A DNA stretch of 14,066 bases from Acidobacteriota bacterium. Lineage in GTDB: Bacteria > Acidobacteriota > UBA6911. The notes beneath the pieces are model-generated. The model was not told where the DNA came from and did no database searches. It worked only from the letters and a program-made list of their open reading frames with translations. Each line of letters opens with the position of its first letter. The stretch's first letter is position 1. The stretch covers positions 1 to 14,066 of the forward strand of contig JAFNAH010000004.1 of the NCBI GenBank assembly GCA_017860075.1. The letters are read 5' to 3'. Positions 6,902-13,994 of this stretch are shown one piece after another. Both the position numbers and the translations under genes were made by a program.

Positions 6902-7765
6902 GTGCTCGACTATCTGAAATCCGCCGGACGGTTTACACTCAGACACTGGCCGACGACGATCTTCGTCGGCGGGACACTGCTGCTCGCCATGACCACAAAT
7001 ATCCTCGAGCGTTTCTTCGTCTACTACCCGATGAAGGAGATCTTCGCAGACCCGTCACGCTTCGGCCTGCAATTTGAGGACGTCCGTACCGTCACCGAGG
7101 ACGGGGTCAAGGTGCACGGCTGGTTCGTCCCGAAGCCGGGTGCACGTTTTACGTTCCTTGTCTTCCACGGAAACGCAGGCAATATCAGCCACCGCCTGGG
7201 CTGGATCCAGATGCTTCACGAGCTGGATGCGAACGTGATGATCATCGACTACCGCGGATACGGCCTGAGCGAGGGGAAGCCGTTCGAAAAAGGGCTGTAT
7301 CTCGACGCCCTCGCGGCTTACGGCTGGTGGGCCAGAGAACGCACAGCGGACCAAAGCAGGCTGATCCTGGTTGGGGAGTCTCTGGGAGGTGCCGTCGCCA
7401 TCGACCTTGCGTCCAGGGTCCAGGTCGACGGCATCGTACTTCAGTCCACCTTCACTACCGCCTGGGATATGGCCAAGACCATAATGCCGGTGGGCCTTCT
7501 GCAGCCGCTCACGCGGGTCCGGTTCGATTCTGCGGCCAAGATCCGGGCAATCCGCTGCCCGAAACTGTTCATCCACGGTAACCGTGATGAGATTGTCCCG
7601 ATCCGCCTCGGCAGGAGGCTCTACGAGCTCTCTCCGCCTCCGAAAGAGTTCTATGAGGTCGACGGCGCGGGGCATAACGACCTCATCCCTGCGGCGGGAA
7701 GTGAATACTCGAAACGCCTGCGGACCTTTTTGTCGGGAATCGGTCAGCTGCCGCCGTCCCGCTGA
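6902..7765 (+). CDS. Membrane-anchored alpha/beta hydrolase (BEM46/ABHD13-like)
   Basis: A 287-residue serine hydrolase with an N-terminal membrane segment (about 17-35) and an FFVYYP segment leading to the catalytic domain. The fold markers are in order: FHGNAGN (88-94, oxyanion loop), IIDYRGYGLSEG (114-125), nucleophile elbow VGESLGG with Ser160, acid Asp229 in IHGNRDEIVP, and base His258 in DGAGHND. This pattern is typical of the BEM46/ABHD13-like group, often annotated as alpha/beta hydrolases of unknown substrate. The start is GTG, behind a purine-rich stretch (GGGAG and AAGGGCGG within 20 nt); no in-frame ATG precedes the membrane segment. It is divergent from the ROK gene across about 166 bp and convergent with metH. 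It appears to be a single-gene unit; the physiological substrate is unknown. Confidence 0.87.
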   Translation: MLDYLKSAGRFTLRHWPTTIFVGGTLLLAMTTNILERFFVYYPMKEIFADPSRFGLQFEDVRTVTEDGVKVHGWFVPKPGARFTFLVFHGNAGNISHRLGWIQMLHELDANVMIIDYRGYGLSEGKPFEKGLYLDALAAYGWWARERTADQSRLILVGESLGGAVAIDLASRVQVDGIVLQSTFTTAWDMAKTIMPVGLLQPLTRVRFDSAAKIRAIRCPKLFIHGNRDEIVPIRLGRRLYELSPPPKEFYEVDGAGHNDLIPAAGSEYSKRLRTFLSGIGQLPPSR

Positions 7766-7774
7766 CTCTTGTCC

Positions 7775-7813
7775 GCCCCGGCACCTCGGACCAACCGGTG
7801 CCTGTCGCGGGGC
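7775..7813. terminator. Possible bidirectional hairpin between the hydrolase gene and metH
   Basis: GGCACC (7780-7785) pairs with GGTGCC (7797-7802), and flanking GCCCC (7775-7779) can pair with GGGGC (7809-7813), giving an interrupted GC-rich stem in the 47-bp convergent gap. There is no T-run on either strand, so it is at best a weak or factor-assisted terminator. Confidence 0.35.
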
Positions 7814-10800
7814 TACCGGCTCGAAGGATCGTAGGCGAGATACGGCGCCAGCCAGCGTTCCACCACGCCCACCTCCATCCCTTTGCGGCGGCTGTAGTCA
7901 ATAACCTGATCCCGATCGATCTTGCCTACGGCGAAGTACCTCGCTTCGGGATGCGCGAAATAAAGTCCGCTCACCGAGCTGGCGGGCAGCATCGCATACG
8001 ACTCGGTCAAGCGCATTCCTATCCGCTCCTCAACTCGCAGAAGGTCAAAGAGGATCTGCTTCTCGGTGTGATCAGGACAGGCAGGGTAGCCGGCGGCCGG
8101 GCGGATGCCGCGGTACCTCTCACGGATCAGGTCCTCGATCCCAAGCTGCTCATCCCTGCCGGATCCCCAATCCTCCCTGACCATCTTATGGAGCACCTCG
8201 GCAAGGGCTTCGGCCAGGCGATCTGCGAGCGCCTTGGTCATAATGGACCTGTAATCGTCCTGATCCGCTTCGAACCGCGCGCAGAGCTCTTCAACGCCCA
8301 GGCCGGCGGTTACGGCAAAAACGCCGAGGTAATCCTGCAGCCCGCCGTCAACCGGTGCGATGAAATCGGCCAGGGCCTGATTGTACTGCCCGTCCGGCTT
8401 CGCGGTTTGCTGACGGAGTGTGTGGAAAACGGCAATCCGCCTGGAGGGTTCATCCTCCCCGAACACCAGGATGTCGTCGCCGTCGCTGTTCGCCGGGAAG
8501 AACCCATAGACCGCACGCGCGGTGAGGAGTTCCCCGGAGACAATGTGCTGCAGGAGTTCCCGGGCATCGTCGTACAGTTCACGGGCTCTTACCCCGACAG
8601 CCTTGTCATCAAGGATCTCCGGGTAACGTCCACGCAATTCCCAGACATGAAAGAACGGGGTCCAATCGATGTACGGCACGATTTCGGCGAGCGGGAAAGG
8701 GGAGATGACGCGGGAACCCAGCCAGGAGGGCTTCGCGATATCCTCGGCCCGCCAGCGTATCGGAGTCCGCCGCAGCCTGGCCTGTGCCAGCGTGACGAGC
8801 TGCCTTTGCGGCGCCCGGCCGCGGTGCTGTTCGCGGATCCCCTCCTGCTCGCGCCTGGTGGCTGCCTCGAAGTCTTCCCTCTGGCCGGGATTCAACAGAC
8901 TGCCTGCCACTCCTGCCGCTCGCGACGCATCGGAGACGTGCACAACTGCACCCCGGTAGGCCGGGGCAATCCTGACGGCCGTGTGCACCCTGCTCGTCGT
9001 GGCACCTCCGATGAGCAACGGCGTCCGAAATCCCTCCCGTTCCATCTCGCGCGCCACATGAACCATTTCGTCCAGCGAGGGCGTGATCAGGCCGCTGAGG
9101 CCGATGATGTCCGCGTTCGCTTCCCGCGCCGCTTTCAGGATCCTGTCGCACGGAACCATGACGCCGAGGTCGACAACCTTGTAGTTGTTGCAGCCGAGCA
9201 CTACGCCGACAATATTCTTGCCGATGTCGTGAACGTCCCCTTTCACGGTGGCCAGCACGATCGTCCCCCGAGCGCCCAGCGCCCCGGACTCTCTCTGCTC
9301 CTCCATGTACGGAAGCAGATACGCAACAGCCTTCTTCATCACCCGCGCGGTCTTGACGACTTGCGGGAGGAACATCTTGCCAGCGCCGAACATCTCACCG
9401 ACCGTGCTCATGCCCGCCATCAGCGGGCCTTCGATCACTGCAAGCGGGCTGCCGTACTTGAGACGAGCCTCTTCGACATCGATTTCGATGTGGTCCGAAA
9501 TTCCCTTGATCAGGGCGTGGGCAAGGCGTTGCTCGACGGATCCCTGTCTCCAGGCATCCTCCTGCACCTCGTCCCTCACGGCCGGCCCCGACGCACCCGC
9601 GTAACGGATCAACCTTTCCGTCGCGTCCGGACGCCGGTTCAGGAGGACGTCCTCGACAAGGGTCAGCAAGTCACCGGGAATCTCCTCGAAGACGGTAAGC
9701 TGCCCGGCGTTCACAATTCCCATATCCATACCGGCCCTGATCGCATGATAGAGGAAGGCGGAATGCATCGCCTCGCGGATCGGGTTGTTTCCGCGGAACG
9801 AAAAGGAAATGTTGCTTATTCCGCCGCTTATCTTGCACAGCGGCATCGCGGCTTTGATCTGTCGCGCGGCTTCGAGGAAGCTGACCGCGTAGTCAGCGTG
9901 CTCTTCCATGCCCGTGGCGACCGTCAGTATGTTGGGGTCGAATATAATGTCCTGCCGCGGGAAACCGATCTCCTCCGTAAGGATGTGGTAGGCACGGCGG
10001 CAGATCTCGAAGCGGCGGCTGGTCGTTACCGCTTGTCCCTGCTCATCGAAGGCCATAACGATGACGGCGGCCCCGTACAACCGCGCCAGCCGTGCGCGCT
10101 GGCGGAAGACCTCCTCGCCTTCCTTCAGGCTGATCGAATTGACGACCGGCTTTCCCTGCACACATTGCAGTCCGGCTTCGATCACTTCCCACTTGGAGCT
10201 GTCGATCATGATCGGAACCCTGGCGATGTCCGGCTCCGAGGCGATCAGGTTCAGGAATGTGACCATGGCCTGCACAGAGTCGAGCATGGCCTCGTCCATG
10301 TTGACATCTATGATCTGCGCTCCGCCTTCTACCTGTTGACGGGCAACCGACAAGGCTTCCTCGAATCGGCCGTTCAGGATCATCTCGGCAAACCTGGAAG
10401 ATCCCGTGACATTGGTTCTTTCCCCTACGTTGACAAACCCCGTTTCCGGACGAAACGTCAGGGCCTCGAGGCCGCTGAGGCGGGTGTATGGTTCGGGGGC
10501 GGCGGGGACGCGTGGCGCGAACGGTCTCACCGCCTCGGATATCGCGCGGATGTGATCCGGCGTCGTGCCGCAGCACCCGCCCGCGATATTCAGCCATCCC
10601 TCGGACGCGAAGCCGCTGAGTGCGGCTGCCATCTCGCCGGGCGTTTCGTCGTATTCGCCGAATTCATTGGGGAGGCCCGCGTTGGGATAACAGCTGAGGT
10701 AGTTCGGGACCAGGCCGGCAAGCTCCTCGAGATAGGGCCGCATCTGCGCCGCTCCGAGCGCGCAGTTGATCCCGATGCTGAGCAGCGGGATGTGCGAAAC

Positions 10801-11499
10801 CGATATCCAGAAGGCCTCAGGCGTCTGGCCCGAGAGCGTCCGGCCGCTCGCATCCGTGATCGTCACGGAGACCATGACCGGCAGCCGGGAGCCGCGCTCG
10901 GCGAAGTATCGCTCGACCGCAAACAAGGCGGCCTTTGCATTCAGGGTATCGAAGATGGTTTCGACGAGGATGACATCCACGCCGCCCTCGGCAAGCGCAC
11001 GAACCTGCTCGTAGTAGGCCGCCGCAAGCGCGCGGAAAGTGATCGCACGGTAACCGGGATTGGCGACATCGGGCGAGAGAGAGGCCGTCTTGTTGGTCGG
11101 CCCCATCGCGCCGGCCACGAAGCGTGGCCGGGCCGGGTCGCGGCTTGAGAATTCGTCTGCCGCCTTCCGTGCGATCCGGGCAGCCGCGAGGTTCAAATCC
11201 CGAACCATGTGCTCGAGCCCATAATCCGCCATCGAGACTGCGTTCGAGCTGAATGTGTTTGTCTCGATGATGTCCGCGCCTGCCGCCAGGTATTCGCGGT
11301 GGATCGCCCCGATCAGGTCCGGCTGCGTGAGAGAGAGCACGTCATGGTTACCGCGCAGGTCGCGGGGATGCCCGGCAAAAGCAGGCCCCCTGTAGGCGGC
11401 TTCATCCAGGCAGTATCGCTGAACCATGGTCCCCATGGCACCGTCGAGGATCACGATGCGCTCGCGCAGAAACGATTCCAGCAGACCCGGCTGTCTCAT
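7813..11499 (-). CDS. metH: Cobalamin-dependent methionine synthase
   Basis: A 1228-residue cytoplasmic enzyme, essentially the length of E. coli MetH (1227), that transfers a methyl group from methyltetrahydrofolate via cobalamin to homocysteine. All four modules are visible. The N-terminal homocysteine domain begins [13 protein letters not shown] and carries the zinc cysteines in INCALG and [10 protein letters not shown]. The pterin domain has [16 protein letters not shown] and [12 protein letters not shown]. The cobalamin cap and Rossmann domain has [13 protein letters not shown], then [11 protein letters not shown], whose D-x-H-x-x-G His is the lower cobalt ligand. The C-terminal AdoMet activation domain has [15 protein letters not shown]. 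The ATG at 11499 has AAGGA about 10 nt upstream; the frame stays open upstream to 11607 but shows no similarity there. No cobalamin or SAM riboswitch is recognisable upstream. The gene appears intact, without frameshift. Confidence 0.97.
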   Translation of the reverse strand: MRQPGLLESFLRERIVILDGAMGTMVQRYCLDEAAYRGPAFAGHPRDLRGNHDVLSLTQPDLIGAIHREYLAAGADIIETNTFSSNAVSMADYGLEHMVRDLNLAAARIARKAADEFSSRDPARPRFVAGAMGPTNKTASLSPDVANPGYRAITFRALAAAYYEQVRALAEGGVDVILVETIFDTLNAKAALFAVERYFAERGSRLPVMVSVTITDASGRTLSGQTPEAFWISVSHIPLLSIGINCALGAAQMRPYLEELAGLVPNYLSCYPNAGLPNEFGEYDETPGEMAAALSGFASEGWLNIAGGCCGTTPDHIRAISEAVRPFAPRVPAAPEPYTRLSGLEALTFRPETGFVNVGERTNVTGSSRFAEMILNGRFEEALSVARQQVEGGAQIIDVNMDEAMLDSVQAMVTFLNLIASEPDIARVPIMIDSSKWEVIEAGLQCVQGKPVVNSISLKEGEEVFRQRARLARLYGAAVIVMAFDEQGQAVTTSRRFEICRRAYHILTEEIGFPRQDIIFDPNILTVATGMEEHADYAVSFLEAARQIKAAMPLCKISGGISNISFSFRGNNPIREAMHSAFLYHAIRAGMDMGIVNAGQLTVFEEIPGDLLTLVEDVLLNRRPDATERLIRYAGASGPAVRDEVQEDAWRQGSVEQRLAHALIKGISDHIEIDVEEARLKYGSPLAVIEGPLMAGMSTVGEMFGAGKMFLPQVVKTARVMKKAVAYLLPYMEEQRESGALGARGTIVLATVKGDVHDIGKNIVGVVLGCNNYKVVDLGVMVPCDRILKAAREANADIIGLSGLITPSLDEMVHVAREMEREGFRTPLLIGGATTSRVHTAVRIAPAYRGAVVHVSDASRAAGVAGSLLNPGQREDFEAATRREQEGIREQHRGRAPQRQLVTLAQARLRRTPIRWRAEDIAKPSWLGSRVISPFPLAEIVPYIDWTPFFHVWELRGRYPEILDDKAVGVRARELYDDARELLQHIVSGELLTARAVYGFFPANSDGDDILVFGEDEPSRRIAVFHTLRQQTAKPDGQYNQALADFIAPVDGGLQDYLGVFAVTAGLGVEELCARFEADQDDYRSIMTKALADRLAEALAEVLHKMVREDWGSGRDEQLGIEDLIRERYRGIRPAAGYPACPDHTEKQILFDLLRVEERIGMRLTESYAMLPASSVSGLYFAHPEARYFAVGKIDRDQVIDYSRRKGMEVGVVERWLAPYLAYDPSSR

Positions 11500-11551
11500 A
11501 CGAGCCCATCCTTTTGATTGAGTGTACGAACTGAAGTTACAGACTCGTATG
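11497..11551 (-). promoter_or_regulatory. Inverted repeat pairing the metH start codon with the 5' leader
   Basis: CATACGAG (11497-11504) and CTCGTATG (11544-11551) are perfect 8-bp reverse complements separated by 39 bp. In the metH message this would give a stem in which the ATG is the last three bases of one arm, with the ribosome site in the loop. This is seen in the sequence; any effect on translation is inference. Confidence 0.4.
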
Positions 11552-11620
11552 GTGGTGCGCAACGCCAAAAAGGAGCGGGGGTGAGCGCGCTGCGCAGGCA
11601 AGGCCATCTCCCAATTCTAT

Positions 11621-11642
11621 GTGGCGGGCCTTCAGCCCTTGG
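11621..11642 (-). repeat. REP-like inverted sequence, left copy
   Basis: GTGGCGGGCCTTCAGCCCTTGG here is, apart from a 2-bp gap and one mismatch, the reverse complement of 12071-12094. The core on the minus strand is CCAAGGGCTGAAGGCCCGC. The two copies enclose the MITE-like element at 11676-11942. Confidence 0.6.
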
Positions 11643-11721
11643 GACAACTTACTCCGTCCAGTCCCGGGATTTCACCCCATAGGCGCTAACTTAAGCCCAT
11701 TGCTCCTTCGCACACTCCAAC

Positions 11722-11763
11722 CTGGACTTAGACTTGGGCCTGGACCTTGGCTTGGACCTGGAC
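11722..11763 (+). repeat. Degenerate hexamer array, seven units of YTGGAC type
   Basis: Reading in sixes gives ctggac, ttagac, ttgggc, ctggac, cttggc, ttggac, ctggac. Seven units share a T-G/A-G-(A/G)-C pattern around the consensus YTGGAC. It begins 29 bp inside the left terminal repeat of the element. Confidence 0.65.
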
Positions 11764-11862
11764 TGGCGGTTGTCGCGCAGCCGCAACCGCAGAAAACCGG
11801 TCACCTCCTGCGTCAACCATACAGAATGCTCCAGAGAAAGCGCAGGGCGCGCGAACACACTG

Positions 11863-11904
11863 GTCAAAGTCCACGTTTAAGTCCAGGTCCACGTTCGGGT
11901 TCGA
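11863..11904 (-). repeat. Degenerate hexamer array, seven inverted units of GTCCAN type
   Basis: Reading in sixes gives gtcaaa, gtccac, gtttaa, gtccag, gtccac, gttcgg, gttcga. On the minus strand this is the same TGGAC-type hexamer as in the left array, so the arrays face each other. The pair gtttaa-gtccag (11875-11886) is complementary to ctggac-ttagac (11722-11733) at 11 of 12 positions. It ends 21 bp inside the right terminal repeat. Confidence 0.6.
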
Positions 11905-12010
11905 CGACGCGATGAAATCTGGACCAAGTTAGCGCTTATGGGATCTCGCCCCGAGCTACTATGAAGACGCGCCTCCAGCGCTCAAACCGCCCGTCTGGAT
12001 CCGGTTCTGA

Positions 12011-12051
12011 GGGCCGGAGCCCCGGTTCATACCGGCGGGCCGGAGCCCCGG
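12011..12051 (+). repeat. 15-bp direct repeat GGGCCGGAGCCCCGG, two copies
   Basis: GGGCCGGAGCCCCGG occurs identically at 12011-12025 and 12037-12051, 26 bp apart from start to start. It lies between the MITE-like element and the right REP-like copy and adds to the repeat-rich character of the 11500-12147 region, which holds no gene. Confidence 0.6.
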
Positions 12052-12070
12052 GAATTGTAGGCACAGACAG

Positions 12071-12094
12071 CCAAGGGCTGAAAGCCCGCACCAC
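12071..12094 (+). repeat. REP-like inverted sequence, right copy
   Basis: CCAAGGGCTGAAAGCCCGCACCAC mirrors 11621-11642. Within it GGGCT-gaa-AGCCC can form a small hairpin, as REP-type sequences do. The G+C-rich 'AAGGGCTGAAAGCCC' core is the recognisable part. Confidence 0.6.
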
Positions 12095-12105
12095 TGGAAG
12101 TCGTG

Positions 12106-12143
12106 AGGCAGCGACAGCGGAGCGGATCCGCTGGAACCTGCCT
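12106..12143 (-). terminator. Nested palindrome just past the DUF971 gene stop
   Basis: AGGCAG (12106-12111) pairs with CTGCCT (12138-12143), and inside is the perfect 12-bp palindrome AGCGGATCCGCT (12121-12132). On the minus strand this begins 4 bp after the DUF971 stop codon, where a transcript-end hairpin would sit. No T-run follows, so termination is uncertain. Confidence 0.35.
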
Positions 12144-12147
12144 TCCG

Positions 12148-12516
12148 TCACGCGTCGAAAGAGCCCGGCCTGGAAACATGCGCAGGAGGCTCCGTGAAAC
12201 CTCCGGGCAGGCAGGAGGAGCACGGGCAGATCCTGCGCAGGTAGTCAAAGGTGTAAATACCCGTGTCGTGGTTGTCGCTCCAGCCGAAATGAAGCGCGTA
12301 ATTCCCGACCGGCTCCACGGTCACCCGCTCCAGGCTGGCGGGGATTGATCCCGGCTCGACCTTCGGTTCGGCGGTGAATTCGTCGATGCACAGGGCGCAG
12401 GGGCATTTCTCTCTGAGATACCAGGATGGATAGCTGCCGACGTGGCCGTCATTCCAGGTGATCTCGGTGAGGCGGGGGCTCACTCTCTTCACCAGCGTGG
12501 GCATGAGATAGGGCAA
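12148..12516 (-). CDS. DUF971 / GBBH-like N-terminal domain protein
   Basis: A small protein of about 122 residues made entirely of a DUF971 domain, as in the N-terminal domain of gamma-butyrobetaine hydroxylase. It contains two copies of a W-x-D-x-H ... Y-L-R-x-x-C-P-C-x-x-C pattern: W21..H25..Y33LRE..C38PC40xxC43 and W79..H83..Y92LRR..C97PC99xxC102. In the hydroxylase the first such Cys cluster plus a His binds zinc; the second copy here could bind another metal, but that is inference. Function in free-standing form is not established. The start is set at TTG 12516 because GGAGG lies nine bases upstream; the nearest ATG (12504, giving MPTLVKRV) is about 21 bases from that site and would make 118 residues. 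The gene is divergent from the HEAT-repeat gene and followed by the repeat-rich stretch before metH. Confidence 0.82.
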   Translation of the reverse strand: MPYLMPTLVKRVSPRLTEITWNDGHVGSYPSWYLREKCPCALCIDEFTAEPKVEPGSIPASLERVTVEPVGNYALHFGWSDNHDTGIYTFDYLRRICPCSSCLPGGFTEPPAHVSRPGSFDA

Positions 12517-12562
12517 TGGACTCTTCCTCCCTTCGGGGAAAATCACCGCAGCTCCGTGCCCG

Positions 12563-12597
12563 GGTGCGGCCGAGTGCCGCACTCCGGCCGCCGCACC
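12563..12597 (-). other. Strong imperfect palindrome in the DUF971 gene leader
   Basis: GGTGC-GGCC-GAGTG (12563-12576), a CCG loop, then CACTC-c-GGCC-gcc-GCACC (12580-12597) give a 14-bp stem with a 1-nt and a 3-nt bulge. It lies 47 bp upstream of the proposed DUF971 start, in the 278-bp divergent gap before the HEAT gene. It could be a regulator site or a leader RNA hairpin. Confidence 0.45.
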
Positions 12598-12762
12598 CAT
12601 GCGACACTCTTCATACCACACCCGGCGCTCCCATGAGAAATTGGTTGTGAGGGACAGGGAAGATTGGTAATCTCGCGCGCGACGCCCTGGAAATACCGGG
12701 GGATTCCAGCCCGCTCGCCCTGAAACGGCGGAAGGCGATTCTTCGTATCGATAACAGGGAGG

Positions 12763-12768
12763 TATAAG
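12763..12768 (+). promoter_or_regulatory. Candidate -10 box TATAAG for the HEAT-repeat gene
   Basis: TATAAG matches five of six -10 consensus bases, 27 bp before the GTG start and just ahead of the GAGGGA ribosome site. The -35 candidate about 18 bp upstream (TTCTTC) is poor. Confidence 0.35.
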
Positions 12769-12794
12769 GCCGGCATGCTGAGGGACACTTTTGC

Positions 12795-13721
12795 GTGACC
12801 GGCAAGACGGACAGGATGAGCACCCCTGACAGCACTCCGCCGGGAGAACCCGGTTCCGTAAACTTCTCGCAGCAGCTGCGATCGATGATGGAGGCCGTCC
12901 ACGATGGACGTACTCCTTCCGACGTCCTTCTCCGCTTTGCCCGATCCCACGAACAGGAGGCCGTGCGCTATTGTGTCCAGAGGATGACAGAGCCCGATCT
13001 GAGCCTCATGGAAGAGATGATGATAGCCCGCCTCCTCCAACAGGCCGGGCTGGTCCAGCAGTTCGTGGGAGCCCTGCTTTCGCTGGACCCTCAGGCCGCG
13101 CAGAACCTGGCGCGAAAGCTCCAGACTGCGGAGCGGGGCCTGGACCTCAAGATCGCGCCCTTCCTTCAGTCGGAAGACAACTCAATCGTGATGCACTCTC
13201 TCGAATTGCTGGAAGTGATCGCGGAAAGCAAGCAGATCGTTCCGCTGCTGTTTGGCTTGATCAGCAGCGACAATCCCCGGATACAGTCGAAGGCCGCGCT
13301 CATCATCCAGAAGCTCGACTCGGAGCAGGCCTACACGCGAAGGCTATTGCAGCATCCGGATGCCCGGGTAAGGGCCAATGCGCTGCAGGGCATCGTTGAT
13401 CGCGCAAACGACCAGGGGGGAGAGTTTCTCCTGCAGGGGTTGGCGGATACAGATCACCGGGTGCGCACCCTCGCGGCTGTAGGGCTGTCGCGCCTGGGAG
13501 ACCCGCAGGGACTCCAGACTCTCTTCAGGATGCTCCGTCATCCCAAGCCTATCGAACGACGCAGCGCCGCGTGGGGACTCGGCGTCTGCGGGAATGCCTC
13601 CGCCCTGCCCAGGCTCGAAGTCCTCGCACGAGGAGATCCCGACGAGCGGGTCCGGGAACTTGCTGCCCAGGCCTGCCAGAAGATTACAGAGCGCGCCAAG
13701 CCCGAGGAGAAGCAGGAATAG
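12795..13721 (+). CDS. HEAT-repeat protein
   Basis: A 308-residue, probably cytoplasmic, all-helical protein. The first ~25 residues are Pro/Ser/Thr-rich and likely disordered. From about residue 115 it is a string of HEAT-like helical pairs, clearest in the second half: SDNPRIQSKAALII, HPDARVRANALQGI, DTDHRVRTLAAVGLSRLGD, HPKPIERRSAAWGLGVCGN and DPDERVRELAAQACQKI. Each has the D-x-x-V-R-x-x-A core, at 30-33-residue spacing. The C-terminus is charged (ERAKPEEKQE). HEAT arrays are protein-binding scaffolds; no catalytic motif is visible, and the partner cannot be read from the sequence. The GTG start at 12795 has GAGGGA nine bases upstream; an ATG at 12816 is the alternative. No signal peptide or transmembrane segment is seen. 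Confidence 0.85.
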   Translation: MTGKTDRMSTPDSTPPGEPGSVNFSQQLRSMMEAVHDGRTPSDVLLRFARSHEQEAVRYCVQRMTEPDLSLMEEMMIARLLQQAGLVQQFVGALLSLDPQAAQNLARKLQTAERGLDLKIAPFLQSEDNSIVMHSLELLEVIAESKQIVPLLFGLISSDNPRIQSKAALIIQKLDSEQAYTRRLLQHPDARVRANALQGIVDRANDQGGEFLLQGLADTDHRVRTLAAVGLSRLGDPQGLQTLFRMLRHPKPIERRSAAWGLGVCGNASALPRLEVLARGDPDERVRELAAQACQKITERAKPEEKQE

Positions 13722-13906
13722 TGGAGCGCTCCCGCATGGCACAGCCGTAAGCTTCCTCCATCTCAGGCCAATCGAAACTTCCTGCGAGGTCGAAATCGGC
13801 ACCGGCCCCGCCACTGCTATCAGCATCGGCCGGGAGCTGCGATCGAATCCCCGGGCCTGCGGGCCGATCATGATTTCGGACGCCGATATCGATCGCGATC
13901 CAGATT

Positions 13907-13934
13907 CCGGTCCCGCCACCGGGGGTTCTTTTCT
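13907..13934 (+). terminator. Possible rho-independent terminator after the HEAT-repeat gene
   Basis: CCGGT (13907-13911), loop CCCGCC, ACCGG (13918-13922), then GGG and TTCTTTTCT. The stem is short but GC-rich, and the tail has seven T in nine bases. It lies 185 bp after the HEAT stop; bases 13722-13906 show no gene. Confidence 0.4.
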
Positions 13935-13977
13935 CCGTGGCCTCTCGCTCCGCCTCGGAACATACCACCCCGACAGA

Positions 13978-13986
13978 TGGTATACT
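13978..13986 (+). promoter_or_regulatory. Candidate extended -10 promoter TGG-TATACT
   Basis: TG-n-TATACT is an extended -10 box (TATACT five of six). No -35 is recognisable, which extended -10 promoters can tolerate. Expected initiation is near 13993, about two bases before the ATG at 13995. Confidence 0.4.
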
Positions 13987-13994
13987 CTTGTGCC

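Larger units (their letters stand above)
11676..11942. mobile_element. MITE-like non-coding element with 17-bp terminal inverted repeats
   Basis: The left end CCCATAGGCGCTAACTT (11676-11692) matches the reverse complement of the right end (11926-11942) at 16 of 17 positions. The 267-bp interior encodes no credible protein. It holds two 42-bp hexamer arrays of opposite orientation and a central stretch of about 100 bp. Size, inverted ends and lack of coding suit a miniature inverted-repeat element or a large REP/BIME-type repeat moved by an enzyme encoded elsewhere. No clear target-site duplication could be identified by eye. It sits in the 5' region of metH, 177 bp before the start codon. Confidence 0.55.

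Noticed and set aside
5737..7077. A 446-codon plus-strand open frame across the ROK gene
   Set aside because: It is antisense to the ROK kinase, whose family motifs are clear. The frame has no ribosome site or recognisable domain and overlaps the start of the hydrolase gene.
7798..11148. A 1116-codon open frame on the plus strand opposite metH
   Set aside because: It is an antisense shadow of a highly conserved metH. Its translation is Arg/His/Asp-rich, shows no recognisable domain, and the minus strand gives uninterrupted MetH similarity.
11500..11675. Cobalamin, SAM or SAH riboswitch upstream of metH
   Set aside because: I looked for a B12-box-like sequence and for the conserved SAM and SAH riboswitch cores and saw none; only the short start-codon inverted repeat was found.
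11722..11904. The hexamer arrays as a CRISPR array
   Set aside because: Units are six bases with no spacers, the two arrays are inverted relative to each other, and there are no cas genes in the window.
11619..11932. Small coding sequences in the metH upstream region
   Set aside because: The short open frames here are translations of the hexamer arrays and terminal repeats, have no family likeness and no ribosome sites.
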